Positions 34,101-48,900 of a stretch of DNA of 64,000 nt are shown piece by piece (position 1 is the first letter of the stretch; each line of letters starts with the position of its first letter). Position numbers and translations under genes: made by a program. The stretch comes from Micractinium sp. NFX-FRZ. Taxonomy: Eukaryota > Chlorophyta > Trebouxiophyceae > Chlorellales > Chlorellaceae. The notes under the pieces are model-generated. The model saw only the letters and a program-made list of their open reading frames with translations, made no database searches and was not told the DNA's origin. Where the stretch lies: NCBI GenBank assembly GCA_029339195.1, contig JAPTJF010000362.1, positions 1 to 64,000 of the forward strand. The letters run 5' to 3'.

Positions 34101-37100
34101 CCCAATGAACACCTTTGACCAATCTGTGTGTGCCATCTATCCCCGCCTCCCCTCCCCTCAGGTGTGGTCCAACTGCCGTGAATTTAATGAGGCCGGCAGC
34201 GACATTGTGGGCGACTGCAACGACTCCCAGCGCGCCTTTGACGCCGTGTGGCAGCTGGAGGGCCTGCCTGCCGATCCCCCAGCCTGGCAGCCCGCGCGCA
34301 CCGCAGAGCTGCGCCAGCTGGCGGCACAACGCCTGGCGGCCATGGCGCCGCAGGAGCGTGCGGAGCTGGCGGCGGCCGCCGCGGGGGCGCCCAAGCCGCC
34401 GGCCCCCAAGCCGCCGCCCGCGCCGAAGCCGGCGCCGGCGCCTAGGCCGGTGCAGGCGCTGCCGACAACCGTCATCGTGGCTGCTCCCGGCGCCACCGCG
34501 TTTGGTGGCACCGTGGTCACGAGCGCTGCGCCTCCGGCTCCCAGGCCCGCCGCTCCCAAGCCTGCTGCCCCCAGGCCCGCTGTTCCCAAGCCCTCCCAGA
34601 AGCGCAAGCTTTCAGAGGGAGGGGACAACAATGGCGCTGCCGGCGGCGGTGCCATGCCTGGGGCCATGCCCGCTGGCGGCGGCGGCGCAGCAGGCGCGGC
34701 GGCGGGGGCCGGCGGCGACCGCCCCGCCCCCGTCAGCAAGCGCAGCAAGGCCAAGGCATCGGCGGCGACTGCGGCGGCCGAGGGCGATTGGACTCAGCGG
34801 GCCATGCAGGTGTGTGTGTGTGTTTGCTCTCAAGCCAGCAGAGGAAAGTAGCCTGGTGGATGCCTGGCAGTGCGGTGGGGCGTCACTGTGCAAGGCCCGC
34901 TGCGCCGCGCTGCGCTGCTGGCCCCAGACCTGAAGTCTCCATGCCCAGCATGCCCAGCATGAGCTGGCTTCCGACGATCACCCTGCCCTGCCGCTGCCCT
35001 GCCCCCTGCCCCTCCCTGCCCCCTGCCCCTGCAGGCCCTGGCCCGCCTGATGCAGCTGGAGGCCTCGGAGCCCTTCCACGAGCCGGTGAGGGCCCCACAC
35101 CCGCCTGCCCGCCTGCACTTTCTCTCTTTTTGTTTCCTGTAAAAAAAACAAGCCTGCCTTCACCATGCCCGTGTGCCCGACCGCCCGCCTGCCTCGTCAC
35201 CTGCAGCCGCCCTGGCTCAACATATGCACGTGCCCCCCCCTGTGCTGCCCTGGCCCCTGGCCCCCATCACGCCACACATCGCCTGCAGGTGCCCCGCGAC
35301 GTGCCCGGCTACCACGACCTCATCCGCAAGCCGCGCTGCCTGGAGCAGATCCAGCGCAACCTGGGGCGGGCCAAGTACGCCTCGCCCGCCGACTTCCTGG
35401 CGGATGTGCAGCTGGTGTGGGACAACTGCAGGGAGGTGAGGAGGCACTGGGTGTGTGGGGGACAAGTGCCTGGAGGTGAGCAGGCACGGCAGGGCAGGGC
35501 CGAGGGTCCCGAGTTCAGTTTGCTCCTGGCCGGGGACCAGACTGAGCCTCTTGCTGGCGTGCAGCTCTGCAGTGCACATTCTCACTCCCTCCGCATCCGG
35601 ACTCCCCCCCCCCCGTGCCACCATCCCGTGCAGTACAACGACCCCGAGGCGCCGGTGGTGGCGGAGGCTGCCGAGGCCGAGGCGCATTGGCGGCAGTGCT
35701 GGGCGGCCGCCGGCGTGTATGTGAACCCCAAGGAGCTGACGGCCCAGCAGCAGGCAGCGGCTGCCGCCAGGGCGCAGGCAGCTGCCGAGAAGCTGGAGGC
35801 CACGTGGCGCGCGGCGGCTCGCAAGGTGGGCTGGGCGGTCGGCTGCTGGACAGCCAGTCCTCTGTATCTTCTGTCACGAGCCTGGCGCTCTTCCCACTAT
35901 TGCCTCACCGCTTGCCTCACCCTCCACCTTCTGCTGACCCATGCACACCAACTGCTGCCAGGCCCGCCCCCTCTCACAGCATCTGAACCAACCAGATCTT
36001 CCTTTCCCTGCCCCCCCTTTGCCCCCGCAGATCCTGTTCCGCCTGCAGAAGGTCAAGGAGTCCAGCTGGTTCTGGTCCCCCGTGCGCCCAGAGGACGCCC
36101 CCGGCTACCATGACGTCATCGCACGCCCCATGGACCTGGCAACAGTCTCCGACAGGTGGGGTGGGGTGCCGGCCTGGCCTGGGCCTGCCAATACAGCTGC
36201 AACTCATTGGCAGGCGCATGGGGGCAAAGCGAATGGACTGCTGCAAAAAAGGCTGCAAGGCTGAGCAACAGTCGACGGCTGTGTGCTCGCTTTGCGCGCT
36301 GCAGTTGCCGCCTGCACCCTCTGCTCACTGTCCCACCTCGCCTTGTGTTTTGTCCGGCAGGGTGAAGCTGGCTCCCGAGGCGGGGGGCTACCCCTCGGCT
36401 GCCGACTTCCTGGCAGACGTGCGGCTGGTGTGGGACAACTGCAGGACGGTGAGTTGGGCGACAGCCGACACGGGGCAGGGGGTGAGCTGGTAGCTGGGGC
36501 TGGGCGGGGCACAGGTGCGAGCGCGCACTTCAGGCAGGCCGCTTTGAGGCAGCCGCATGGCATGGTGTGTCCCCTGGGAAACGTGCTCTGCCAGCCCAGC
36601 CCACCTATTGAGCAAACCGCCAACACAATCATCCAGCCCTGCCATCACGCTCACTGCCACCCCACCCTGCCGCCCCACCCCGCCCCGCCTGCAGTACAAC
36701 GGCGATGCGCACCCCATCACTCAAGATGCCGAGGCCTCGCGCAAGCAGTTTGAGCACTGGTGGACCGCCGCCGGCCTCACCCTGCACGGCCGCCTGGCCG
36801 CCTCTGAGCAGCGCGAGCAGGAGGGCGGGGGGGCGGGGGCGAGCCAGCCGCTGCAGCGGCTGATGGCGCAGGCGCCCGCGCAGGCCGCACCGCCGGGGGT
36901 GCTGCTGCCGCCGTCGCTGCAGCACGACACTGTGCTGGCTGGACTCATGCAGAAGCTCCCCCCTGAGAAGCAGCAGCAGGTGGTGCGGCTCCTGCAGACC
37001 ATGTCTCCTGAGCAGGTCGCCCAGGCACGCCAGCAGCTAGCTGCGATGGCAGGCGTGCCTGAGCCAGCACCGGCCCCTGCACCGCCGGCGGCGGTGCCGG

Positions 37101-38015
37101 CTTACTACCCGCAGCAGCAGGCGCAGCAGGTGGCGCCGCAGCAGCAGCAGCAGGCTTTTGGCTACCAGGCAGCGCCCCAGCAGCAGCAGCAGCAGGGCTT
37201 CTACCCGCCCCAGCAGCAGCAGCAGCAGGCACAGCAGGCGTATGCGGCGGCGCAGCAGCAGCAGGCTTATGCTCCGCAACAGCAGCAGCAGCAGATGCCA
37301 GGCTATGCGCAGGTGCAGCAGGTGCCAGCTCAGCAGCAACTGATGCACCAGCCGCAGCAGCAGGGCTTCTACCAGCCTCAGCAGCAGCAGCAGCCTCAGC
37401 AGCAGCAGCAGCAGTGGGGCGATGCCACAGGCGGCTGGGCACAGCAGGCGCAGCAGGCGCCCGCTCAGTTGGTGGCCCCTCAGCAGGCTCAGCAGGCGCC
37501 AACCTGGCAGGAAGCTGCCCGGAAGGTGCTGGAGGGCCTTGCGGCGCTGCCACAGAGTGCTGCCTTCATGCAGCCCGGCTTCCTGGTGAGTTGGGGGCTG
37601 CACAGAGGCAGGCACACCGGGCGTGCAGGCAGGGCGCACACCGGAGGGAGGAGGAGGGACTGCTTTGACCTGCCTCCACACACCTTTCAACCCGGGGCAC
37701 CCAGCGTGTAGTCTGCCTGCTGCACATGCTCGCCGCTCACGCTGCTCGCCGCTCATACCCATCACCCCACCCCACCCCACCCCTCCCCACTTGCAGGGCG
37801 GCCCCCCTCCCCTGGACCTGGCTGGCATGGCCACCCGCCTGGCTGGCGGCGCCTACTCCCGCCCCCTCGAGTTTGCTGCTGACGCCACCCGCCAGCTGGC
37901 AGGCGTCCAGGCTGGCACCCAGGAGGGGACGGAGCAGCGCCTGGCGGCGCAGCAGGTGCAGGCCGTGTTCGAGGCGCTCTGGCAGCAGCTGCTGGCACCC
38001 TACGCACACTTCTGA
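22151..38015 (+). CDS. Giant chromatin reader: DDT, three PHD fingers, CXXC-like motif, three bromodomains
   Basis: This is a 27-exon model: 22151-22736, 22941-23371, 23655-24446, 24848-25028, 25348-25494, 25845-25985, 26213-26421, 26799-26929, 27302-27890, 28108-28266, 28507-30366, 30702-30922, 31139-31270, 31519-31783, 32030-32161, 32414-32467, 32667-33011, 33316-33423, 33864-33923, 34162-34809, 35035-35085, 35289-35435, 35634-35825, 36031-36155, 36361-36448, 36695-37585, 37797-38015. Phases close to about 2,967 residues. In order: Lys/Ala-rich basic tail (1-195), acidic Glu/Ser block, DDT (about 305-400), PHD1 (about 615-658), CXXC-like RCGQCKAC (about 837), Ala/Gln/Pro-rich region (about 1123-1742), PHD2 (about 1790-1845), PHD-like CPVC...CLAC (about 1957-2010), bromodomains at about 2126-2220, 2398-2490 and 2528-2625, and a Gln-rich tail. 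DDT plus PHD plus bromodomain is the layout of ISWI-partner proteins such as BPTF, so a nuclear remodelling role is likely; that is inference. Confidence 0.85.
27163..27206 (+). repeat. Duplicated exon head (unused copy of exon 9 start)
   Basis: About 41 bases beginning at an AG acceptor (27165) repeat, with two mismatches, the first 41 bases of exon 9 (from 27302), 136 bp downstream. Both encode LTxLIAKVVQLE after the same phase. The upstream copy reaches a stop in frame before any donor that would fit exon 9, so the downstream copy is the likely working one. Confidence 0.8.
33316..36750 (+). other. Three tandem bromodomains of the chromatin reader
   Basis: Bromodomain 1 (exons 18-20) has FPDYAEDISTPMDLGSI and SNCREFNE. 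Bromodomain 2 (exons 21-23) has VPGYHDLIRKPRCLEQI and DNCREYND. Bromodomain 3 (exons 24-26) has APGYHDVIARPMDLATV and DNCRTYNG. The Asn that contacts acetyl-lysine (second N of NCxxYN/FN) is kept in all three. The PMDL of the ZA loop is changed to PRCL in the second. Introns fall at matching places (after SIQ/NCRE/NCRT), which suggests the domains arose by duplication of exon groups. Confidence 0.85.
37090..37480 (+). repeat. CAG-rich poly-Gln coding tract
   Basis: CAG codon runs are broken by Ala, Pro, Tyr and Gly codons and encode a Gln/Tyr/Pro-rich low-complexity tail in exon 26 of the chromatin reader. Such tracts change length easily and may be disordered activation or condensation regions. 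Confidence 0.85.
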
Positions 38016-38701
38016 GCAGCACTGCTAGCGGCACTAGTTTGGAAGCAGCTGCTGGCGCCCTGCCGAGCAAGGCGGGCCCTCTGTATTCCTGCTGGCTGGG
38101 CTGCAAGCGCCAGCGCGCACCACTGATGCTGAGCCTGGGCTTAGCTGCGGCTGTGGAGACTTTGAGCTCCGCTGGGCCTGGCTGGCCAGGCTGGCTTGCA
38201 AGCTTGCTGCCAGCTGGTGTAGCCCTGTGCTGGGCAGACTGGCTGGTTCTTGCCCACCGGCAGGCGGGCGCTTCCACAGGCAGTCGGAGGTGCCGAGCGC
38301 CATCTTTCGCCCCCCTTTGACATCCCACCGCCTTGTTGCATTCCTAACCCCCACCACCCTCCCCGCCACACCTTCATTTTGTTCCCACCCTGTGTGTGCA
38401 TACCACGTCCCCACCCTGTTGCATTTCGTGTGAGTCTGTGATGTGATCCAACACCGGGCAGGGCAGGACAGTGAGCTGTGCAGTGGGCATGAACAAGGCA
38501 TGAAGAAGGCACCAGGTTCTTGCCAGATGTAGGCCGTCAGAATAGGCTGTCACTGCACTGGCAGGCCCGTCCGCTTTGGTGCATGTTCTACGTTCTAGGA
38601 AGCAGGGGAAGCATGGGCGGCTGGCTGGGCGGCAGGAGCACTGCCTCGCCAGTACCTGAGCACAGATCAGCTTCCATGCATGCAAAATCAGAGAGTTGCC
38701 T
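38016..38701. other. Intergenic between convergent 3' ends, with dispersed-repeat copy A
   Basis: This holds the 3' UTRs of the chromatin reader (+) and of the small membrane protein gene (-). Bases 38603-38665 match 40947-41007 closely. Nothing else is recognised. Confidence 0.55.
38603..38665. repeat. Dispersed repeat, copy A
   Basis: The core GCATGGGCGGCTGGCTGGGC and the following CCTCGCCAGTACCTGAGCAC recur at 40947-41007 with few changes and in the same orientation. Neither copy has clear terminal repeats or target-site duplications that I can see. Confidence 0.75.
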
Positions 38702-40099
38702 TCAGGTCAAGCACCGCCCCTGGGCCGAGCGCCACAGGGTGCGGATGGGGTGCCGCATCCAGTTGACCATGTTGATCTCGATCTCTTCCAGCCGCTCGCT
38801 GTCGCGCTGGTGGGTGGCCGTGCAGAGGTCTGCCCAGCCCACCAGCGCTTCGCGCAGGCTTTGCAGTGGGGCGGCCTGCGCCAGGCGGGCCCGCACAGCT
38901 GCCGCTTGATCTGCCACACCCTGCAGCTCCTGCACTGCGCTGGCCCGGGCAGTGAGGTCCTGGTTGAAGTAAGAGAACATCTTATCCATATACATTAGGA
39001 GCAGCATGGCGATGGCTGCCCCAACTGGGGATGCCAGGACGCTCATGGGGGGCGCGCCAAACTGGCGCAGCAGCGAAATGACGGCGGCCAGGCCGTAGTG
39101 GCTGGCAACCAGCGTCACGCGCAGGCTGAACTGGTACACGGGGAAGCCCAGCAGGGCGGCCACATCGATGAGACTGGTGGCGGCGAGGAAGCGCACCACG
39201 CGCCACAGCGCAGAGCGCAGGCGAGGCAGCCCGCCCTGCAGCATGGGGGGGGGGGGGAGGGGAGCGCGCTTCGGCCATTTTGTTCTGGAGGCGGGGCAGG
39301 CGCGGTGGGCTGTGCAAGTGCAACCACCAAAGAATGCTTTACTGTCGCACCTGCGGCAGCGGCACAGAGGGCCAGGGGTCGGCGTGCTTCTGCAGCTGCA
39401 GCTCCACACGCTCCGCCTCCTCCACCAGGCCCAGCACGGTTTGCAGCGCGTCCGGGCCTGCAGGGCAGGGCCATGAAGGCCAAGGGCTGTTGAGGGGCCT
39501 GCATGTGCTGGAGCTCCGCTGGCGTATGCATTGCTGCCATGCAACAGCACATGCATTTGCTGGCCCCGGGGTCCGCAGAGGCACGCGTCATGCATGCTGC
39601 CCCTGGCCTCGGCAGCTCCGGCAGTAGCTCACCGTGTGCCTCCAGGTCCGTGGCCACCTGCTGGATGGCAGCATCTGACGGCTCCCGCCCTGTGCATGAG
39701 CAACAAAGTCGTGTGCCCCTGAGTGAGAAGCGATTGTCCCGTGGCTGCTGGTCGCAATGAACAGGCTGCCTGCCTGCAAGAAAGCCAGCAAGCAAGCGCG
39801 CTGCCTGCCTGCAAACGGCCGCCCGGCACGACACCTTGGAGCAGCCAGGGCAGCAGCGGTTGCGGCGGGCAGAGGAAATAGCGCAAGCCACGCAGCAGGG
39901 AGCATGGCAGTGCAGGGGTCTCACCAAGATCAGACAGCAGGCGCCCATAGGCATCTGCCACCGCTCCGTGCGTGGCCACGAGGTCAGGAACGCTGGCCGG
40001 CAGCGCAGGCAGCAGCTGCTGGAGCCCGTTCAGGGCAGCGAGGCTCACTGCCAGCTTCTCGCGCGCCTCCATGACATCTTCAACGTCAAAGCCTTGCAT
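38702..40099 (-). CDS. Predicted membrane protein of unknown function
   Basis: The model has four exons on the minus strand: 40099-39925, 39689-39633, 39457-39351 and 39235-38702, giving about 290 residues. I do not recognise the family. The N-terminal 110 residues are helical and Leu/Ala-rich (for example EDVMEAREKLAVSLAAL and LVEEAERVELQLQ). The middle has two or three hydrophobic stretches (SLIDVAALLGFPVYQF, YGLAAVISLL, GAAIAMLLLMYM), and the C-terminal part is again helical with LEEIEINMVNWMRHP. This suggests an integral membrane protein with flanking coiled-coil-like helices. The start is the first ATG after a good acceptor (CTGCAG), so a 5' UTR intron or a missed upstream exon is possible. 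A G run (39246-39257) lies in the last intron. Confidence 0.65.
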
Positions 40100-40762
40100 G
40101 ATGCCTGCAGGGACAGGCCTCGGGCAGTCCGTGAGCGCAGCACCTCACAGCCCGCCCGCGAGCCGCGCGCGCGCGCGCCCGCTCGTTGGCGGAGCGGCGG
40201 CGGCAAGTCCCAACGCCGGGATTGGCATTGCGCACCGACCTACCAGGACTCTCTGGGCAGCGGAAATGGGTGGGAGGAAGCCCGTGGCGGCAGGGGAGTG
40301 CCTGAGATGGGTGGGAGGGGCGTTGCAATTGAGCGATGCGAGGGCTAGGATGCGAGGGCTAGGACCAGCGCGCGCCTCCAACGAGCGGCAAAGAGATTGA
40401 AGGCTCTCAAGAACTCGCTTGATGAACGTGCCCCCTGCCAGCCAATATCAGTCCTCCACTGGAATGGCCCATGAGAAGGCAGGCTCGGGCTCCTTGGCTC
40501 CACCCCTGCGCACCCTCCCACACGCTTGTCGTGCTCTACGGATGTTGAGCGCCCGAGGTGGCCACTCCGCCCCACGGCCACTCCCCACGCTCGTTCGCCA
40601 AGCCAAACACCCCCAGCATCCGCCCCGAGGCAGCTTTCAGTCCCGCAGCTTGCAGTACGGCCTCAGAAGCGCGCGCAGGCCACTACGGCAGTCAGGGCTC
40701 AGGGCCCGCCCCCCGCCGCCCGTCGCGTCTGCCGACCGGCGCCACCGCGGCTTGCGTTGCCC
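40100..40762. other. Intergenic upstream of the membrane-protein gene and the orphan exon
   Basis: This is the divergent spacer. It includes a GC-alternating run near 40160-40180 and several short frames without recognisable protein. A donor-like GTGAGG near 40145 and an acceptor at 40104 on the minus strand could mark a 5' UTR intron of the membrane-protein gene. Confidence 0.45.
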
Positions 40763-40948
40763 ATGGGGCAGGGCACCAGCGTGGAGGCTCGGGAGGAGGA
40801 GCTCTTTGAGCGATTGATATCTGCAGCGCGGCAGCGAGTGCGGGACCTGGGGTCCGCAGCGGCAGCCGAGAAGGGGTACTGCCGCTGGCAAGGGGCTGTT
40901 GGCATGGGGGAGAGGCGTAGAGAAGGGTGCTGTGGGAAGGGGCGCTAG
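40763..40948 (+). CDS. Orphan N-terminal exon or short protein (possible myristoylated start)
   Basis: The frame starts MGQGTSVEAREEELFERL and is clearly alpha-helical for about 38 residues before becoming low-complexity. MGxxxS is the N-myristoylation consensus. A donor-like GGGGTACTG lies at about 40875, but I found no downstream exon before the repeat at 40947 and the convergent gene ending at 41429. It could be a short gene, the remnant of a gene broken by the repeat, or a chance frame. Confidence 0.35.
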   Translation: MGQGTSVEAREEELFERLISAARQRVRDLGSAAAAEKGYCRWQGAVGMGERRREGCCGKGR

Positions 40949-41007
40949 GGGAAACATGGGCGGCTGGCTGGGCGGCAGGAGCAATACCTCGCCAGCACCT
41001 GAGCACA
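40947..41007. repeat. Dispersed repeat, copy B
   Basis: This matches 38603-38665 in the same orientation; the last bases after GAGCACAG diverge. It lies directly after the stop of the orphan frame. Confidence 0.75.
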
Positions 41008-41428
41008 GCAGGGACCATGTGCAATAGTTCATGCAACCAAAAGTTGGGCAAGGACGCATGCCTCCAGAGCAGCCCTGCTCTTCCTCCCTCCAATGAGGGA
41101 ATGCTGCCTGCAAGCTGGTTCTGTGCAGGCTGAGGGCGGGCCCAAAAGTTAAACAGTATCAGCTAATGCCTTGAGGCTGTATACTCGGCACACCGCACCA
41201 CCTCACTCTCGCCCAGACAGACACCTTTAGCAGACAGAATTGCACGTGATTTGATAGGTGAGAAATACCAGCATAAGTGAGTAGGACAAACACATTATTG
41301 GCCGTTGCAGGAAAGCAGAGCGCACAAGCAGGAATCTGAGGCAAGTGGGATACACGAACAGTGCAGAATGTAGAAGCGTTGCTCACTAACGGGGCTGAGC
41401 TGGGGGCTGAGCTGGGGTGCGCCGCACC
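41008..41428. other. Intergenic, AT-richer, downstream of GH47
   Basis: This is the 3' side of the GH47 gene. Its GC content is lower than the surroundings. I see no gene in it. Confidence 0.5.
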
Positions 41429-45557
<4,129 letters not shown>

Positions 45558-45916
45558 GACCGCTGCGAGTGCCCCGCCTCACTGCGCTTCCATACAGGCT
45601 CGGCAGTGTGCCCGCTCGGGGGCCGTGCTCCCTTGGGTGGTGCAGGCGTTTCCCGGGTGGTCTAGCTACAATTGAATTATTGGGAAGCAGGCATCGGCGC
45701 AAACCAGCCGAAAGTCACCTCGTCTCTCGACAGCCTGGCGCGCGCTGGCTCAAATTGCGGGCTGCCGCAGCCCCCCCGACATCGTTCCAACTGCGTCATA
45801 GGCTCCATAGACGCGACCGCGTAGCCCTCTAGCACACATGCCGACGCACATGCTGCACAGCTTCAACGCACAAGCAGTTTCTTGCCTCTAGCCGGGCGCA
45901 CAGCAATCCGGGAGCT
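45558..45916. promoter_or_regulatory. Divergent promoter region: GH47 (-) and coiled-coil gene (+)
   Basis: The two starts are head to head about 359 bp apart. No clear promoter boxes are seen. Confidence 0.45.
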
Positions 45917-48900
45917 ATGGACCTTCAGGTGGGTCGCCTGGGAGCGCGGGACGGCGGCGAGTCGCACGCCGGGCAACCACACCCAACCGCCCTGCCACCA
46001 CCGCCGCCGCCCACTCCGGCGCCTGCCCCGTGTCCACTGCAGGGCGCACTGCGGCAGAAGGATGCCGAGCTCGAGCAGCGGGCCGCCCTGCTACTAAAGA
46101 CCAAGGCAAGCCAACACTGCACGGTTTGCGCCCGGTGGTCGGCCTGTGGTCGGCCAGCGCGCACGGTCCCATGCCAGTGCCTTCAACACACCGCCCTGCC
46201 GCCCCCCATGTGCAGGCCGCCATAGAGCAGCTACAAGATGAGCTGGCCAGCACCCGGGAGGACCTTGATAGGTGGCGTAAGGTAAGAGCTCGTAGCAAGG
46301 GCAGGGCATGCTGGCCGCCAAGTGGGATGGTGGCTGCCTGAAGAGCACACACATCACAGCCTGCCCTCACCGCGCTGTGCAGGTTGCGGAGCGCCAGGGA
46401 GGGGACCTGTCGAACGCGCGGCACCAGGTGGCAGCGCTGGAGGCTGAGCTGGAGGGCAAGTCGCATGAGGGCAGCACGCAGCTGGCAGAGACGCTGGAGC
46501 TCAAGGCAGGTTGCTTCTGCTGCCTGGCTCATGGCTGGTGAAGCAGCACCTGGGGCCAAGTGACGCAGCATGCGTGCCATGTGGCAGGGATCTGCCTTTG
46601 GCCATGCGGCTTGCTGGGCATGCCGCTGTATTCTACTTGGTGCCTGCTCCTCTCTCAGACCCATCTTCTTGCCAACCTACTCAGTTAACCCTCCATAATC
46701 CTGCCTCCATTCATTGCAGCGCCGCTTGCAAGAGGCACAGGATGGGCTGCACAATGCCGCCGACACCCACGCAGCGCAGGCTGCAGCTCTGGCTGGGCGG
46801 CTCAAAGAGACGGAGCGTGCGCTAGCGGCAGCCCAGGCAGAAGCCAAGGAGCAGCGCGGCGCAGCGACCACAGCGCAAGCAGCAGCGGAAGCTGCGCAGG
46901 CGGCGGTGACGGAGCGGGAGCGGGCGCTTGAGGAGCGTGGCGCAGCGCTGGTGCAGGTGGAGCAGGCTCGCTCGGCGCTGGGGCAGCAGGTGACGGCGCT
47001 GCAGGAGGCGCATGGGCGACTTGAGGCGGCTGGGCGGCAGGCCGAGGCGCGGCTGGCGGCAGAGAGCGACGCGCGGCAGCGTGCCGAGGAGGCTGCGACG
47101 ACTGCCAAGGAGGCACTGGCTGATGAGCGGCAGCGTGCAGCGCTGGAGGCGGCTGCCTGGGAGCGCCGCCTGCGCGAGCAGCAGGAGGATGCTTCACAGC
47201 GGCTGGCGGCACGGGAGGCGTCCTGGGCAGCATCTCAGGAGAAGGCGACACGTGAGGCGGCCGCTGCGGCGGAGGAGGGGCGTCGCCAGCTGACCAAGCG
47301 GCTGTACCTGGCCGAGGGCGAGTGGGCCAAGAAGCTTCAGCAGTCGTCGGCAGAGTGGGCGGCCCGCCTGGACAGCCTGGGTGCTGAATGGGCGGCGCGG
47401 TGTGACGCCGACAAGGCCGCCTGGGCGGCTGAGAGGGCTCGCCTGACAGAGGAGGTGGAGGGGCGGCTGGCAGAGGCAGAGGCAGCGCAGGCGGCTGCAG
47501 TAGAGGAGGTGAAGCAGCAGTACCGCCGCAGGATGGCAGCAGCAGAGGCCAAGGCCAGCGCTGCCAAGGCAGCGGCTGACAGGTGCGCTGAGTGGGGGAG
47601 GTGTTGGGGGGCTGGGTGCCGTGGGCTGAGGTGAGGTGAGGTGAGGTGGGCGGGTGAGGTGGGCGGGTGAGGCGGAATATGCCGCAAGTGAACTGGACTC
47701 TGAGCTGGTGGATACTGACTTCCTTGGAACCCCCCAAGATGGAGGGCCAACTCCTGCATGGTTGCCTTCTTCCTGCCTCCCCGCCTGGCAGGTCGTGGCA
47801 GGAGCGCCTGCAAGCGGCAGCTACCAAGGCTGAGTCTGAGCGGCAGGCAGCTGCCGACAGCTCGGCAGCGGCAACGGCGCAGCGCGAGCAGCAGCTGGGC
47901 TGCCAGCTGGCGGCGGTGCAGGAAGCCTCGGCAGCCCGGCTGGCGGAGCTGGACAAGCAGTGGGCGCTGAAGCTGGCAGCAGCAGAGGAGCGCAGCCTGC
48001 GGGTAAGGCGGGGCCTGCAGTGCCCACGCCTGACGCATGCAGCACTGGGGGCAGCTGCCGGGCCTGGTGGTTCAACACCCGCACCTGTGTGCGCAGCTCC
48101 CCAGTGCCCGCCCAACTCCCAAGGCGCACTATCATTCACTAACAATTCTACTGTGATTACATGTTGATTTGGTCTGGCCTGCAGGAGAAGCACGAGCTGG
48201 AGCGGCAGTGGTCGGACAAGCTGCACGCCGCGGAGCGGGCGGCGGGCGAGGGGCAGGCGTCGCTGCGGTCGCAGTTGGAGGCGCGGCTGGCGGCGGTGTC
48301 GGAGCGGGTGGGCGGGCTGGCGGCCAAGGAGGCACGGCGGGAGCGCAAGCGGGGTGAGCAGGGCGAGGCGGCGGGAGGGCCGGGCAGACAGGTTTCTGCC
48401 AGCTGGGGTGCCTGCTCAATACTGATTACCTATTCCATTTCTTGTGGCGTCTCAAAGACGTGTCCAATTGCTTACTGTAGTCCCCTGTGTGCTCGTGCCC
48501 AACTTCACACCCGCCCCACACCTGCCCTCCTGCAGCCGAGCTGCTGCGCCACGTGGTGGAGCTGGAGGCCAGCGGGGAGGGGGAGCGCGGGCGGCGGCAG
48601 GAGCTGGAGGCGGCCCTGCAGGTAGGGGGGGTGGGAAGAGGGGCAGTGACCATAGCTGAGGCCCCAGGTTTGGGCAGGACACTTGTCAATTGAAGGGAGT
48701 GTGCACACCCTTTGTTGTCCTGCTCTTGCGGCGCTAGATGCAGGCTCCCCGCCGATTAGCTGCTCCCCGCCTGCATCTTCCTGCTTGCTGCTTGCCGCTT
48801 CTGCTGCCGCCTTTCTGCTGCCGCCTTTCTGCTGCCGCCTTTCTGCTGCTCACCGCCTGCATCTTCCTGCCTGCCCCTGGCCTTGGCCCACTGCAGGAGG

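Noticed and set aside
47582..47791. Stem or GGTGAGGTGAGG repeat near 47625-47665 as a terminator
   Set aside because: It is a short GAGGTGGGCGGGT repeat inside an intron; the coding frame resumes at 47792.
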